A stretch of DNA of 30,227 bases, taken from the NCBI GenBank assembly GCA_012511005.1, contig JAAZGX010000077.1, positions 1-30,227 of the forward strand. Direction: 5' to 3'. A program made the translations under genes and the position numbers. Below the pieces are notes generated by a model, which was not told the origin of the DNA, made no database searches, and was given only the letters and a program-made list of their open reading frames with translations. Of this stretch, positions 1-8,691 are shown in pieces (position 1 is the first letter of the stretch; every line of letters begins with the position of its first letter). Source of the DNA: Clostridiales bacterium (GTDB lineage: Bacteria; Bacillota; Clostridia; Oscillospirales; Acutalibacteraceae).

Positions 1-22
1 CTTTTACGGCAACTTTTTCCAT
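1..22 (-). CDS. Possible 5' end of a minus-strand gene leaving the window
   Basis: An ATG at 22-20 on the minus strand opens seven codons (MEKVAVK) that run off the left edge. A TATAAT hexamer lies upstream at 47-42 on the same strand, and a weak GTGGTG purine stretch sits before the ATG; two in-frame GTG codons at 34 and 31 are alternative starts. No good -35 box was found, and only 22 bases are visible, so the family cannot be named. Co-orientation with ispF would be consistent with a following gene. Confidence 0.25.
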
Positions 23-79
23 ATACAGCACCACTTTTTTTATTATAATATGCGAGTATACGGAAAAATGTTTTTGAAA

Positions 80-553
80 CTATTTTTCTAAAAGACAAAT
101 TGAATAAGCTGCTATACCCTCTTTTTTGCCCGTAAAGCCCATGCCTTCCTCTGTGGTAGCTTTTATACTTATTCTGTCTGTACCGCATAAAAGAGCATCT
201 GAAATATTGCGGCGCATTTCATCTATAAATGGGCACATCCGAGGCGTTTCGGCAACGATTGTAGCATCAATATTTGTGATGCTATAACCGTTTTCGGAAA
301 TAAGCTCTGCTGTCTTTTTTAGTAAAGTCAGACTACTGATATCTTTATATTTTTCGTCCGTATCGGGAAATAGTTTACCGATATCACCTAAAGCCGCCGC
401 GCCTAACATACTGTCAGCTATGGCGTGAAGCAAAACATCTGCATCGGAATGACCGAAAAGCCCAAATTCAAACGGTATATCCGCTCCGCCTATAATTAGC
501 TTTCTGCCTTTTGCGAAACGGTGTGCATCATATCCAAACCCTATTCTTTGCAC
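80..553 (-). CDS. ispF: 2-C-methyl-D-erythritol 2,4-cyclodiphosphate synthase
   Basis: IspF converts CDP-methylerythritol 2-phosphate to methylerythritol 2,4-cyclodiphosphate with release of CMP, in the cytosolic MEP pathway to isoprenoids. The 157-residue product has the usual family length. The N-terminal GYDAHRF gives metal ligands Asp9 and His11; GHSDADVLLHAIADS at about 34-48 supplies the third metal ligand His43 and the substrate loop, and TTEEGMGFTGK at about 133-143 is the nucleotide-binding signature. The start is GTG at 553-551, preceded by AAAGGAG at good spacing. It lies 15 nt after the aminotransferase gene and looks like the last gene of the operon beginning with the sulfatase. 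Other MEP genes such as ispD are not visible here. Confidence 0.97.
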   Translation of the reverse strand: MQRIGFGYDAHRFAKGRKLIIGGADIPFEFGLFGHSDADVLLHAIADSMLGAAALGDIGKLFPDTDEKYKDISSLTLLKKTAELISENGYSITNIDATIVAETPRMCPFIDEMRRNISDALLCGTDRISIKATTEEGMGFTGKKEGIAAYSICLLEK

Positions 554-568
554 AGTATCAGCTCCTTT

Positions 569-1849
569 TTACTTCTCGTTAAGCATTGCCTCAAGACAGG
601 CAAGCTTAACAGAAACACAAAGAATTTCCGCCGCCGTTTTAAGCTCGTCAATCGGCGGGTAAGTCGGCGCTATTCTTATATTTCTGTCAAACGGGTCAAT
701 GCCGTATGGATATGTAGCGCCTACGGAAGTAAGCTTCAATCCTACCTCCTTGCACAGCCCGCCCACTCTTAAAGCACTGCCCTCTATAACATCAAGGCTT
801 ATAAAGTACCCGCCGGACGGTATATTATATGACACAATTCCTTTACCGGAAAGCTCTTTATCAAGCGTATCAAGCACGACGGAAAACTTAGGCTTTAATA
901 TTTCCGCATGAAGCTTCATATGCTTTTTAAGCCCGCTTAAATCTTTGAAATACCTTGCGTGGCGCAGTTGATTAATTTTATCATAGCTTATTATTTGATA
1001 AAAAAGCCTTTTAGATATCTCTTCAATATTCCTTTTAGAAGTACCTATAACGGCAACGCCCGCCCCGGGAAAAGTCATCTTTGATGTTGAGGCAAACTGA
1101 ACAACCATATCCTCGTTGCCGTTTTTTACAAGCTCAGGATAAATACTCAACAGCTTATCGGGATTATCCGTAAAATCATGAACACAGTACGCATCATCCC
1201 ATATAATTCTAAAATCCTTTGCGGCAGGTTTTAGTGCTGCTATTCTTTTTACAACCTCGTTAGAATATGTTATGCCTTGCGGATTTGAGTATTTCGGTAC
1301 GCAGAACATACCTTTCACGCTTTCGTCTTTAACATATTCTTCAATCATTTTAACATCCGGACCGTCAGCGTTCATATCTATATTAATCATATCTATGCCG
1401 TAATATTCGCAAATTGCAAAATGACGGTCGTACCCCGGCGCAGGGCAAAGGAACCTTATTTTCCCCTGTTTGCTCCAAGCAGGGCAGCTTGATACACCTT
1501 TAGTTAAACATTGTGTAATGTAATCAAACATAAGCTGCAAACTTGAGTTGCCGCCTACGATTATATTATCAGTATGAAGCTCTAAGATTTCCGCAAAAAG
1601 GCGCTTGCATTCAGAAAGTCCCGTAAGAGTGCCGTAATTGCGGCAATCAAATCCCTCCTCGGTCAAATAACCCGTTTCGTCGGTTACAGTATTCAATATG
1701 CTCGTTGAAAGATATAGCTGGTCATCCCCCGGCTTTCCCCTTGACATATCAATTCTCAGCTTTTGTGCAGCAAAACGCTCAAATCTTGCACGCTCACGAC
1801 TGTATTCCTCAAGCAGTGCCGCTCTTTCCATTTCACGGTATAAATTCAT
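569..1849 (-). CDS. PLP-dependent aminotransferase, type Ic aspartate aminotransferase-like
   Basis: Fold-type I PLP enzyme of 426 residues. The N-terminal DMSRGKPGDDQLYLS resembles the TRGKPS..QLDLS segment of the subgroup Ic aspartate aminotransferases (Corynebacterium AspT type), rather than classical AspC. Conserved PLP-site elements are YSNPQG (Asn189), WDDAYCVHDF (Asp at about 218-219) and the Schiff-base lysine Lys257 in STSKMTFPGAG. The probable reaction is aspartate plus 2-oxoglutarate to oxaloacetate plus glutamate; the substrate is inferred from family only. The ATG follows GAGGGG at about 7 nt. It sits between asnS (56 nt upstream) and ispF (15 nt downstream). A link with AsnRS through aspartate/asparagine supply is tempting but unproven. 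Confidence 0.9.
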   Translation of the reverse strand: MNLYREMERAALLEEYSRERARFERFAAQKLRIDMSRGKPGDDQLYLSTSILNTVTDETGYLTEEGFDCRNYGTLTGLSECKRLFAEILELHTDNIIVGGNSSLQLMFDYITQCLTKGVSSCPAWSKQGKIRFLCPAPGYDRHFAICEYYGIDMINIDMNADGPDVKMIEEYVKDESVKGMFCVPKYSNPQGITYSNEVVKRIAALKPAAKDFRIIWDDAYCVHDFTDNPDKLLSIYPELVKNGNEDMVVQFASTSKMTFPGAGVAVIGTSKRNIEEISKRLFYQIISYDKINQLRHARYFKDLSGLKKHMKLHAEILKPKFSVVLDTLDKELSGKGIVSYNIPSGGYFISLDVIEGSALRVGGLCKEVGLKLTSVGATYPYGIDPFDRNIRIAPTYPPIDELKTAAEILCVSVKLACLEAMLNEK

Positions 1850-1905
1850 AAATAAACCCCTCAGTAAGTCTTTGTAACTAATGCTTTTTTTAATAAATAT
1901 ATAGG

Positions 1906-3300
1906 CTAAAAATCCGCAAAGCCTGTCGTTCTTGGGAATAAAAGCACATCCCGTATATTTGATATACCCGTAATATACATAACGAGCCTTTCAAAACCAA
2001 GCCCAAATCCCGAATGCTTCGTGCCGCCGTAGCGTCTTAAATCAAGGTACCACCAATAATCCTCTTTATGAAGTCCCGTTTCTGCAATACGCTTTTCAAG
2101 AATATCGAGCCTTTCCTCTCTCTGGCTGCCGCCTATTATTTCGCCTATTCCCATAACGAGCAAATCCATAGCCGCCACTGTTTTTCCGTCATCATTAAGG
2201 CGCATATAAAAAGCTTTTATTTCTTTCGGGTAATCCGTTACGAAAACGGGACGCTTGTAAAGCTTTTCTGTTAAATATCTTTCATGCTCTGTCTTTAGGT
2301 CACAGCCCCAATATACTTTGTTTTCAAATTCATCATTATGCTTTTTCAGCATTTCTACGGCATCTGTATATGAAACTCTTGAAAAATCTGATGAAACGAC
2401 GGCATTAAGTCTTTCAAGAAGTCCCGTATCCACAAATTTATTCAAAAACTCAAGCTCTGCCGCACAGTTATCTAACACATATATTATGATATATTTTATC
2501 ATCGCCTCGGCAAGCTCCATATTATCATTTAAGTCGGCAAAGGCAATCTCAGGCTCTATCATCCAAAACTCCGCCGCGTGGCGCTGGGTATATGATTTTT
2601 CTGCTCTAAATGTGGGACCGAATGTATATATTTTACCGAAAGCCTGCGCCATAACTTCACCTTGAAGCTGACCCGAAACGGTAAGATATGCCGATTTTCC
2701 GAAAAAGTCTTTAGAAAAATCTACTTTCCCGTCATCAGTCTTAGGTATATCGTTAAGGTCTAAAGAGGTTACCTTGAACATCTCTCCCGCCCCCTCACAG
2801 TCACTGCAAGAAATAATCGGAGTGTGGGCATATATAAACTCATTTTCCCTAAAAAAGCTGTGAATAGCAAAGGAAACAGCAGAGCGAACTCTAAATGCCG
2901 CATTATAAATATTTGCCCTTGGGCGAAGGTGCCCAATTGTCCTCAAATATTCAAGTGTATGCCGTTTTTTCTGCAAAGGATAGTCAGGGAGAGACGCTCC
3001 CTCAACTTCTATTGAAGTTGCGTTTATCTCAAAAGGCTGCGCCGCGTCCGGCGTTAAAAGCAGCTTGCCTTTAACAACAACGGCGGCACCCGCATTTAAT
3101 TTGCATACCTCTTTGAAATTCCGGACCTTCTCATCCTCAAAAACAACTTGCAGACTATTAAAACTGCTTCCGTCGTTTATTTCAAGAAAACCTAATGTTT
3201 TTGAATTCCTTTTCGTTCTAATCCAACCGCATACGGTAATATCGTCTTGTGTAAAGCTTTCGGGTGTCTTGTAGATTTGTGAAATCAGCGCCCTTTTCAT
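1906..3300 (-). CDS. asnS: Asparaginyl-tRNA synthetase
   Basis: Class IIb aminoacyl-tRNA synthetase that charges tRNA-Asn with asparagine in the cytosol. It has 464 residues, the usual bacterial AsnRS length. An N-terminal OB-fold anticodon-binding domain (about 15-105, including VCGWIRTKRNSKTLGFLEIND) is followed by the class II catalytic core. Motif 2 is seen as GPTFRAEKSYTQRHAAEFW and motif 3 as GFGLGFERLVMYITG at the C-terminus. The core has the SGQLQGE segment found in AsnRS. The ATG follows GAGGAG at 7 nt. The gene is 13 nt downstream of the sulfatase gene and is probably cotranscribed with it, an unusual pairing. No T-box leader is visible; the promoter lies upstream of the sulfatase. 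Confidence 0.97.
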   Translation of the reverse strand: MKRALISQIYKTPESFTQDDITVCGWIRTKRNSKTLGFLEINDGSSFNSLQVVFEDEKVRNFKEVCKLNAGAAVVVKGKLLLTPDAAQPFEINATSIEVEGASLPDYPLQKKRHTLEYLRTIGHLRPRANIYNAAFRVRSAVSFAIHSFFRENEFIYAHTPIISCSDCEGAGEMFKVTSLDLNDIPKTDDGKVDFSKDFFGKSAYLTVSGQLQGEVMAQAFGKIYTFGPTFRAEKSYTQRHAAEFWMIEPEIAFADLNDNMELAEAMIKYIIIYVLDNCAAELEFLNKFVDTGLLERLNAVVSSDFSRVSYTDAVEMLKKHNDEFENKVYWGCDLKTEHERYLTEKLYKRPVFVTDYPKEIKAFYMRLNDDGKTVAAMDLLVMGIGEIIGGSQREERLDILEKRIAETGLHKEDYWWYLDLRRYGGTKHSGFGLGFERLVMYITGISNIRDVLLFPRTTGFADF

Positions 3301-3313
3301 AATATCTCCTCGT

Positions 3314-4621
3314 TTATTTTCTGCGTGCAGTTTTTGCGGGTTTTATAATCGGTTTTTTCTCATTTGCTCTTTCCATTTCATTTATGAGCATCTCTTTTAG
3401 TATCGTACGCTCCCGCTGATATTCAGGTGACTTTATTAAATTTTTCTTTTGATGCGGGTCTTTTTCCATATCATAAAGATAATCCTCATAATAAACATTT
3501 GCCGAATGGCGTATATATCCATTACCCCTTGCTCTTATTGCATAAAGATACTTTTTCGTGCGCACAGCTCTGCCTATTTGTGACTCACTTACCTGAATAA
3601 AGGCAAAATCCCTCTGATTTTCACGAAGCAGCGACATACCCATGTAGTGGCTCGGTATCTTTATTCCTGCTAAATCTAAAACGGTAGGCGCCATATCAAT
3701 AAGGCTTGCCATTCTGTCATCTTTCTTCTTGCCCTTATATGCACCGCCAAATATTACTAAAGGTGTGTGTATAGAGGCGTCGTGCGGGCTGCGCTTATAC
3801 TCCAAATTTCTCGTCTTAAAGTGACAGCCGTGGTCACTCGTATAAATAATAACTGTGTTATCGTATAGATTTCTTTCTTTTAAGGTATTTACAAGCCGCA
3901 AAAGGTTTTCATCAATCGCGTTAATTGCTGAAATATAATCGGGATATTCTTCTTTATAATCCCCTTTTAGAAAAGCTAAATCCTCCGGAATAGGGTAATC
4001 TCTGAAATTTTCTATTGTTTCCTTTTTTCCCCTAAAATGACCGCTGTTGTTTTGATGGTGCGGCTCAAGCTGTGATATGAAAAGGAAAAACGGTTTATCT
4101 GAAGTCTTTTTATCTATAAATTCTATCGCAAAATCATTTATACAATCAACCCTATATCCTGAAAATTCACGCTTTTCATTATGTTCATCAAAAACATAGC
4201 CGCCGTATTCATTTGAAGTAAACTCCAACACATCTGCCGCGCGCCAAAAATCTTTATATCCGCCGCGTCTGTCTTCCGGTATAGCCTCTTTCTCAAAATG
4301 ATAACCGGCTAAAGGAATTCTATCAGAAGCAAGGTGCCATTTTCCAACATAGGCAGTTTCGTACCCCGCTTCGTTCAAATACTCTGCAAGAGGTTTAAAG
4401 TCTTTTGACAATGCGACCCCATTCCAATAGCTTTTGTTCTGGCTTGCATAAACTCCGGTTTGAATACATGCCCTTGCCGGTCCGCAAACGGGCTGGCAGG
4501 TAAACGAATTTTCAAACATTGTACCGTCTTCTGAAAAATCAGTGAGGTTTGGCATTACTGTACTGTTTAGCGTGTCATGACGCTGTTGGTCGGAAAAATA
4601 AAATATTATGTTTGGCTTCAT
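3314..4621 (-). CDS. Sulfatase family hydrolase (Cys-type, formylglycine-dependent)
   Basis: Type I sulfatase of the alkaline phosphatase superfamily; these enzymes hydrolyse sulfate esters (some relatives act on phosphonates or phosphodiesters). With the start at 4621 (ATG preceded by AAAGGGGGAAAACG) the product has 435 residues. Visible active-site elements are Asp11 in FYFSDQQ, the CGPAR core (Cys46-Arg50) matching the C-x-P-x-R maturation motif, YVGKWHL (Lys94, His96), His188 in EPHH, and SDHG (Asp263, His264). There is no signal peptide, so the enzyme is probably cytoplasmic. No formylglycine-generating enzyme or anaerobic sulfatase maturase is encoded here, so maturation must come from elsewhere in the genome. 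It is the first gene of a minus-strand operon with asnS. The substrate cannot be told from sequence. Confidence 0.9.
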   Translation of the reverse strand: MKPNIIFYFSDQQRHDTLNSTVMPNLTDFSEDGTMFENSFTCQPVCGPARACIQTGVYASQNKSYWNGVALSKDFKPLAEYLNEAGYETAYVGKWHLASDRIPLAGYHFEKEAIPEDRRGGYKDFWRAADVLEFTSNEYGGYVFDEHNEKREFSGYRVDCINDFAIEFIDKKTSDKPFFLFISQLEPHHQNNSGHFRGKKETIENFRDYPIPEDLAFLKGDYKEEYPDYISAINAIDENLLRLVNTLKERNLYDNTVIIYTSDHGCHFKTRNLEYKRSPHDASIHTPLVIFGGAYKGKKKDDRMASLIDMAPTVLDLAGIKIPSHYMGMSLLRENQRDFAFIQVSESQIGRAVRTKKYLYAIRARGNGYIRHSANVYYEDYLYDMEKDPHQKKNLIKSPEYQRERTILKEMLINEMERANEKKPIIKPAKTARRK

Positions 4622-4638
4622 CGTTTTCCCCCTTTTCA

Positions 4639-4656
4639 CAAGTTATATAACACTTG
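4639..4656. promoter_or_regulatory. Imperfect palindrome, possible operator or leader hairpin
   Basis: CAAGT and ACTTG form a 5-bp inverted repeat spaced by 8 nt, overlapping a perfect 10-bp palindrome GTTATATAAC at 4642-4651. It lies between the -10 box of the sulfatase promoter and the sulfatase ribosome binding site, where a repressor could act. No regulator gene is nearby, and an AT-rich leader can produce such symmetry by chance. Confidence 0.25.
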
Positions 4657-4671
4657 AAAAAATTATCATTA

Positions 4672-4700
4672 ATAATAACATGTACATCTGATTTTTGCAA
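4672..4700 (-). promoter_or_regulatory. Sigma-A-like promoter for the sulfatase-asnS-aminotransferase-ispF operon
   Basis: On the minus strand TTGCAA (4700-4695) is followed after exactly 17 nt by TATTAT (4677-4672). A TG one base upstream of the -10 gives an extended -10 element. The predicted transcript would start about 4665, roughly 44 nt before the sulfatase ATG. Confidence 0.65.
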
Positions 4701-4789
4701 CAATAAAGAACAAATTAGAAGAATTTACGCTGTAATATACTTGAATTTCACACAGTTACATGCTACAATTTCCTATAGGGTGGAAGAAG

Positions 4790-5626
4790 ATGAGAAAAAT
4801 ACGCATAAGTAAAAAAGCTGTATTAATAACGGCTGTTGCCGCAGCGGCATTAACGGCATTTTCATTATGGCAAAATAATGATATAACCGTTTCAAATTAT
4901 GAATACAAATCGGATAAAATCAATAAAACGCTTGACGGATACAAAATCGTACAAATATCTGATTTACATAACAAGATGTTCGGCAAAGAACAAAACCGTC
5001 TTTTAGCGGAAATAAAAGCGCTTTCGCCTCATATTATCGTGATAACAGGCGATATTGTTGACTGCCGCCGTACTGATATAAAACCTGCTCTTGACCTTGT
5101 AACGGGCGCCGTTAAAATAGCACCCGTTTATTATGTTTCGGGAAATCATGAGGAGCTGCTTTCCCTATCTGATAAAGAAAGTCTTATAGACGGCATAAAA
5201 CAAGCCGGTGCAAAGGTTTTAATAAATCGTGCCCTATTTATAGAGCATGGCGGTGAAAGCTTTTATATTTTAGGAGTTAAAGACGGCTCTGAAACGGATG
5301 ATTTGAAACATTTGCTTTATACGCTCGATACGCCTCATGCTCTCAAGATTTTACTCGCGCACAAGCCGCAATATATGGAGAGCTACAGCGAAAACGGTAT
5401 TGACCTTGTCTTTTCGGGTCACGCGCACGGCGGACAGGCAAGGCTTCCGTTTATAGGAGGATTAATAGCTCCTGAGCAAGGGCTTTTTCCTGAATACTCG
5501 GCAGGCGAATATGTTTTAGGTGACACTGCTATGATAGTAAGCCGCGGGCTTGGAAACAGCATTATTCCAATAAGAGTGTTTAACCGCCCTGATATTGTTG
5601 TTGTAAAGTTAAAGTCAGTAGAGTGA
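4790..5626 (+). CDS. Membrane-anchored metallophosphoesterase (YkuE/YaeI-like)
   Basis: Calcineurin-like metallophosphoesterase of 278 residues; relatives hydrolyse phosphomonoesters or phosphodiesters, including UDP-linked lipid A precursors or lipid phosphates, with a dinuclear metal centre. The motifs are complete: DLH (Asp58, His60), GD (87-88), GNHE (118-121), His191 and GHAHGG (210-215). Residues about 8-27 form one hydrophobic segment after a basic N-terminus, so the catalytic domain probably faces outside. The start at 4790 is chosen because GGGTGGAAGAAG directly precedes this ATG; an in-frame ATG at 4760 lacks a ribosome site. It is the first gene of a plus-strand group, 10 nt before the next gene. 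The substrate is unknown, and no clear promoter was found in the divergent 4701-4789 stretch. Confidence 0.85.
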   Translation: MRKIRISKKAVLITAVAAAALTAFSLWQNNDITVSNYEYKSDKINKTLDGYKIVQISDLHNKMFGKEQNRLLAEIKALSPHIIVITGDIVDCRRTDIKPALDLVTGAVKIAPVYYVSGNHEELLSLSDKESLIDGIKQAGAKVLINRALFIEHGGESFYILGVKDGSETDDLKHLLYTLDTPHALKILLAHKPQYMESYSENGIDLVFSGHAHGGQARLPFIGGLIAPEQGLFPEYSAGEYVLGDTAMIVSRGLGNSIIPIRVFNRPDIVVVKLKSVE

Positions 5627-5636
5627 GGACATTAAA

Positions 5637-7406
5637 ATGAGCGTATTTGAAACGATTGAAAAAAATTGTGATTTTTGCGTAATAGGCGGCGGACTTTCCG
5701 GCGTTGCGGCAGCGGTAGCGGCGGCAAGGCATGGCGCAAAAGTTATTCTTGTTCAGGATAGACCTATGCTCGGAGGTAACGCGTCCTCTGAAATGCGCAT
5801 GTGGGTTTGCGGCGCTTCCGGCGATAATATGCGTGAAACAGGAATAATTGAGGAGATTATGCTTAAAAACCAATACAGAAACCCTTATAAAAACTACTCC
5901 ATATGGGATAGCGTTATTCTTGAAACGGTTATGGATAATGAGAATATAACCTTACTTCTCAACTGCTCTTGTATGGACGGCATGGCAAACGAAAGCTCCA
6001 TAGAATATGTTTTGTGCTGGCAGACTACAACACAAAGGTTTTTTAAGATACATGCCAAAATATTTGCCGACTGCTCCGGAGACAGCGTTTTAGCCCCTAT
6101 AAGTAAAGCTTTTTACAGGGTAGGCAGAGAAAGTAAAAATGAGTTCGGTGAACAATTCGCAGTCGAAACTGCAGATAATAAAACTATGGGTATGAGCTGC
6201 CTTATACAAGCGCGTGAATGTCTTGAAGAGAAAATCTTTATACCGCCCGTATGGGCAAAAAAGCTTACTAAAGACGACCTTTTGCACCGTTTTCCTAACC
6301 TTTATAGCGACAGTGAAAACTTTTGGTATTTAGAGCTTGGCGGCGACAGAAATTCTATAAAAGACACTGAAGATATAAGAGATGAGCTGCTAAAGCTTGC
6401 TTACGGCTTTTGGGATTTCATAAAAAATGATGAAAGCTGCAAAGAAAAGCATAAAAATTTCGACCTTGATTGGATAGGCATTCTGCCCGGCAAAAGAGAG
6501 TCGCGCCGCTATGTAGGCGACTATATTTTAACACAAAACGATGTTTTGACTAAAAGAGATTATCCCGACACCGCAGCATATGGCGGCTGGCCGCTTGACG
6601 ACCACGACCCAAAAGGCTTTAACCGCTCTGACGGTAAACCTAATCGTGCTATGAAAGTAAACTCGCCCTATCCTATCCCCTTCAGATGTATGTATTCAAA
6701 AAACATTTCAAATTTAATGTTCGCAGGCAGGAATATTAGTGCTACTCACACGGCTTTAAGCTCCTCAAGAGTAATGGCTACTTGTGCCGTAATAGGGCAA
6801 GCTGTCGGTACGGCGGCGGCGATTGCTGTAAAGAAAAATATTACACCGCGAAAGATTTATAGTGAGCATATCAAAGAACTCCAAAAACTGTTAATGTATG
6901 GCGACTGCTATATTTTGCACACAATTCGCCCGCTGACAGAGCTTACAAAGTCTGCTGTTATAAAGTCCAATATGAGTAACCCCGAAAACCTGAGAAACGG
7001 GATTGACCGCCCTATTGACGGTGAATATAACGGCAGTGTGGGGAAAAAATCTTGCTTCTTTGAGTATGATTTACAAAAAGCAGAATATGTTGACAAAATA
7101 AGAATTGTGTTTGACAGTGACCTAAACCGAAAAACGCTGCCGGAGCGTGAAAGTAAACTAAACCGCAATATGTTCCATAATATACTCTTAGGCAGAAAGG
7201 CATCATATGTGCCTAAAACCATTGTAAAAGAATTTCGGGTTATACTTACTTTAGAGGACGATAAAGAAAAGATAATAAATATCACGGATAACTACCAAAG
7301 ACTTGTTTATATTTCGTGCGGTGAAGCGGTAAAATCAGTAAAACTGATATTTAACGAAACACACGGAGACGAAAATTGCCGTGTATTTGCTATAGACCTT
7401 GTTTAG
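5637..7406 (+). CDS. FAD-dependent oxidoreductase, FAD_oxidored family
   Basis: Flavoprotein of 589 residues. A Rossmann FAD site lies at the N-terminus (CVIGGGLSG, residues 14-22), followed by DRPMLGGNASSEMRMW, which is typical of the FAD_oxidored (PF12831) family. A second conserved block with MFAGRNISATHTALSSSRV lies in the C-terminal part of the flavin domain. The last 150 or so residues look like an additional beta-rich domain (regularly alternating hydrophobic strands), perhaps a binding module. No signal peptide is present. The ATG follows GTGAGGAC, which overlaps the stop region of the metallophosphoesterase gene 10 nt upstream, so the two are probably translated from one transcript. 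The substrate is not known; members are often found with carbohydrate catabolic genes, which are not seen here. Confidence 0.85.
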   Translation: MSVFETIEKNCDFCVIGGGLSGVAAAVAAARHGAKVILVQDRPMLGGNASSEMRMWVCGASGDNMRETGIIEEIMLKNQYRNPYKNYSIWDSVILETVMDNENITLLLNCSCMDGMANESSIEYVLCWQTTTQRFFKIHAKIFADCSGDSVLAPISKAFYRVGRESKNEFGEQFAVETADNKTMGMSCLIQARECLEEKIFIPPVWAKKLTKDDLLHRFPNLYSDSENFWYLELGGDRNSIKDTEDIRDELLKLAYGFWDFIKNDESCKEKHKNFDLDWIGILPGKRESRRYVGDYILTQNDVLTKRDYPDTAAYGGWPLDDHDPKGFNRSDGKPNRAMKVNSPYPIPFRCMYSKNISNLMFAGRNISATHTALSSSRVMATCAVIGQAVGTAAAIAVKKNITPRKIYSEHIKELQKLLMYGDCYILHTIRPLTELTKSAVIKSNMSNPENLRNGIDRPIDGEYNGSVGKKSCFFEYDLQKAEYVDKIRIVFDSDLNRKTLPERESKLNRNMFHNILLGRKASYVPKTIVKEFRVILTLEDDKEKIINITDNYQRLVYISCGEAVKSVKLIFNETHGDENCRVFAIDLV

Positions 7407-7467
7407 GATTTCAGATTGCAGGAAAACGCAAAGCGTTTATTAAATTGAAAATGGAGAATTGAGAATT
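7407..7467 (+). repeat. Spacer with short degenerate repeats and a small hairpin
   Basis: The 61-nt gap holds GATTTCAGATTGCAGG and TTGAAAATGGAGAATTGAGAATTG, short reiterated words of the kind that occur as degenerate intergenic repeats. The first resembles the CAGATTTCAGA repeats between the two serine tRNA genes at 29841-29880. AAACGC (7424-7429) and GCGTTT (7433-7438) can form a 6-bp hairpin with a 3-nt loop but no U tract follows. GGAGA at 7453-7457 serves as ribosome binding site for the next gene. Confidence 0.4.
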
Positions 7468-8691
7468 GTGAAAAAAATAGCTATAATCGGCGGCGGCGCC
7501 TCCGGACTTGCTGCCGCGATTGAAGCGTTAAGGCTTTCAAAAAAGCGAAATATACCCGTTTCTGTTACTATATATGAAAAGCTGCCGCGTATTTGTAAAA
7601 AAATACTCGTAACCGGTAACGGCAGGTGCAACCTTTGTAATGCCGATATTAAAACAGAGCATTACAGAGGCGATAAATCGTTAATTAGCGCCGTTATTGA
7701 CAGCGGCTTTTCAGATACTCTTTCTTTTTTTAATTCATTGGGGCTTTTGTTAAAACAGGAAAGCGGCAGAGTATATCCAAAATCGGGAAATGCTTCGTCA
7801 GCAGCAGACGCTTTAAGGTTTATGGCACTTTCACTTGGCTGTAAAGTTTTTTCAGATACTGAAATCAATAAAATAGAGAAAAGGGAAAATGGTTTTCTTT
7901 TAAATGATAAATATGCGGCAGATGCCGTAATTTTAGCCGGCGGCGGCGCGGCGGCGCCATATTGCGGCACTGACGGGAACGGCTATACACTTTTAAGGTC
8001 ACTTGAGCATAGGGTGACAGAGGTCCGCCCCGCTCTCGTTCCTGTTAAATGTGAGGACTTGTTTTTTAAATCGTTAAAAGGTATAAGGGCAGACGCTATA
8101 GCAACGCTTTTCTGCAATAGCGAAAAACTATACGAGGAAATGGGTGAAGTTCAATTTACTGAATACGGACTTTCGGGAATTCCTATATTAAATATGTCGG
8201 GACTTATAGATATGGATGAAAAATTGAAATATAGAATAACTCTTGATTTGTGCCCCGATATGGATTATAACAGCTTAAAGGAGTTTTTAGAAACAGCCTT
8301 TTCACGGGGCAAGCCTACTGCGGCAGATGTTTTAACGGGGATTATTCCGAAAAGGCTCGGTGAAGTGCTGTTAAAACGAATTGATATTTCACCTTTAGAA
8401 ACTCCAAATAATATAACATCGGATGCCATAGCAAAAATTACAAACATTATAAAATGTTTTGATGCCTCTGTAATAGCCACGACCGGATTTAAGAATGCGC
8501 AAGTAACAGCAGGCGGTTTATCGGCAGAGGAAATAGAGCTTTCCACACTTTGTTCAAAACATATTGACGGGCTTTATATCTGCGGAGAGCTTCTTGACGC
8601 TTATGGCATTTGCGGCGGGTACAACCTGCATTTTGCATGGACTTCGGGAAGAATAGCGGGATATTCCGCCGCTTTGAAGGTAACTGAATGA
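7468..8691 (+). CDS. NAD(P)/FAD-dependent oxidoreductase, HI0933/BaiN-like
   Basis: Flavoprotein of 407 residues from the HI0933-like (COG2081) family, which includes BaiN of bile-acid-transforming clostridia, although most members have no assigned substrate. FAD-binding GGGASG is at residues 8-13, the family motif GNGRCNLCNAD follows at about 50-60, and the C-terminal GGYNLHFAWTSGRIAG closes the flavin site. The start is taken as GTG at 7468, 10 nt after GGAGA; the in-frame TTG at 7459 is too close to that site. It overlaps the next gene by ATGA. No other bai genes are present, so a bile-acid role is not supported by context. Confidence 0.88.
   Translation: MKKIAIIGGGASGLAAAIEALRLSKKRNIPVSVTIYEKLPRICKKILVTGNGRCNLCNADIKTEHYRGDKSLISAVIDSGFSDTLSFFNSLGLLLKQESGRVYPKSGNASSAADALRFMALSLGCKVFSDTEINKIEKRENGFLLNDKYAADAVILAGGGAAAPYCGTDGNGYTLLRSLEHRVTEVRPALVPVKCEDLFFKSLKGIRADAIATLFCNSEKLYEEMGEVQFTEYGLSGIPILNMSGLIDMDEKLKYRITLDLCPDMDYNSLKEFLETAFSRGKPTAADVLTGIIPKRLGEVLLKRIDISPLETPNNITSDAIAKITNIIKCFDASVIATTGFKNAQVTAGGLSAEEIELSTLCSKHIDGLYICGELLDAYGICGGYNLHFAWTSGRIAGYSAALKVTE

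Noticed and set aside
6908..7285. Minus-strand reading frames inside the FAD_oxidored gene
   Set aside because: They lie wholly inside a well-supported gene, lack ribosome sites, and have serine/leucine/phenylalanine-rich antisense composition.
7468..8691. Bile-acid metabolism (bai) gene
   Set aside because: Only one HI0933/BaiN-like gene is present, this family is broad in Firmicutes, and no other bai gene is in the window.
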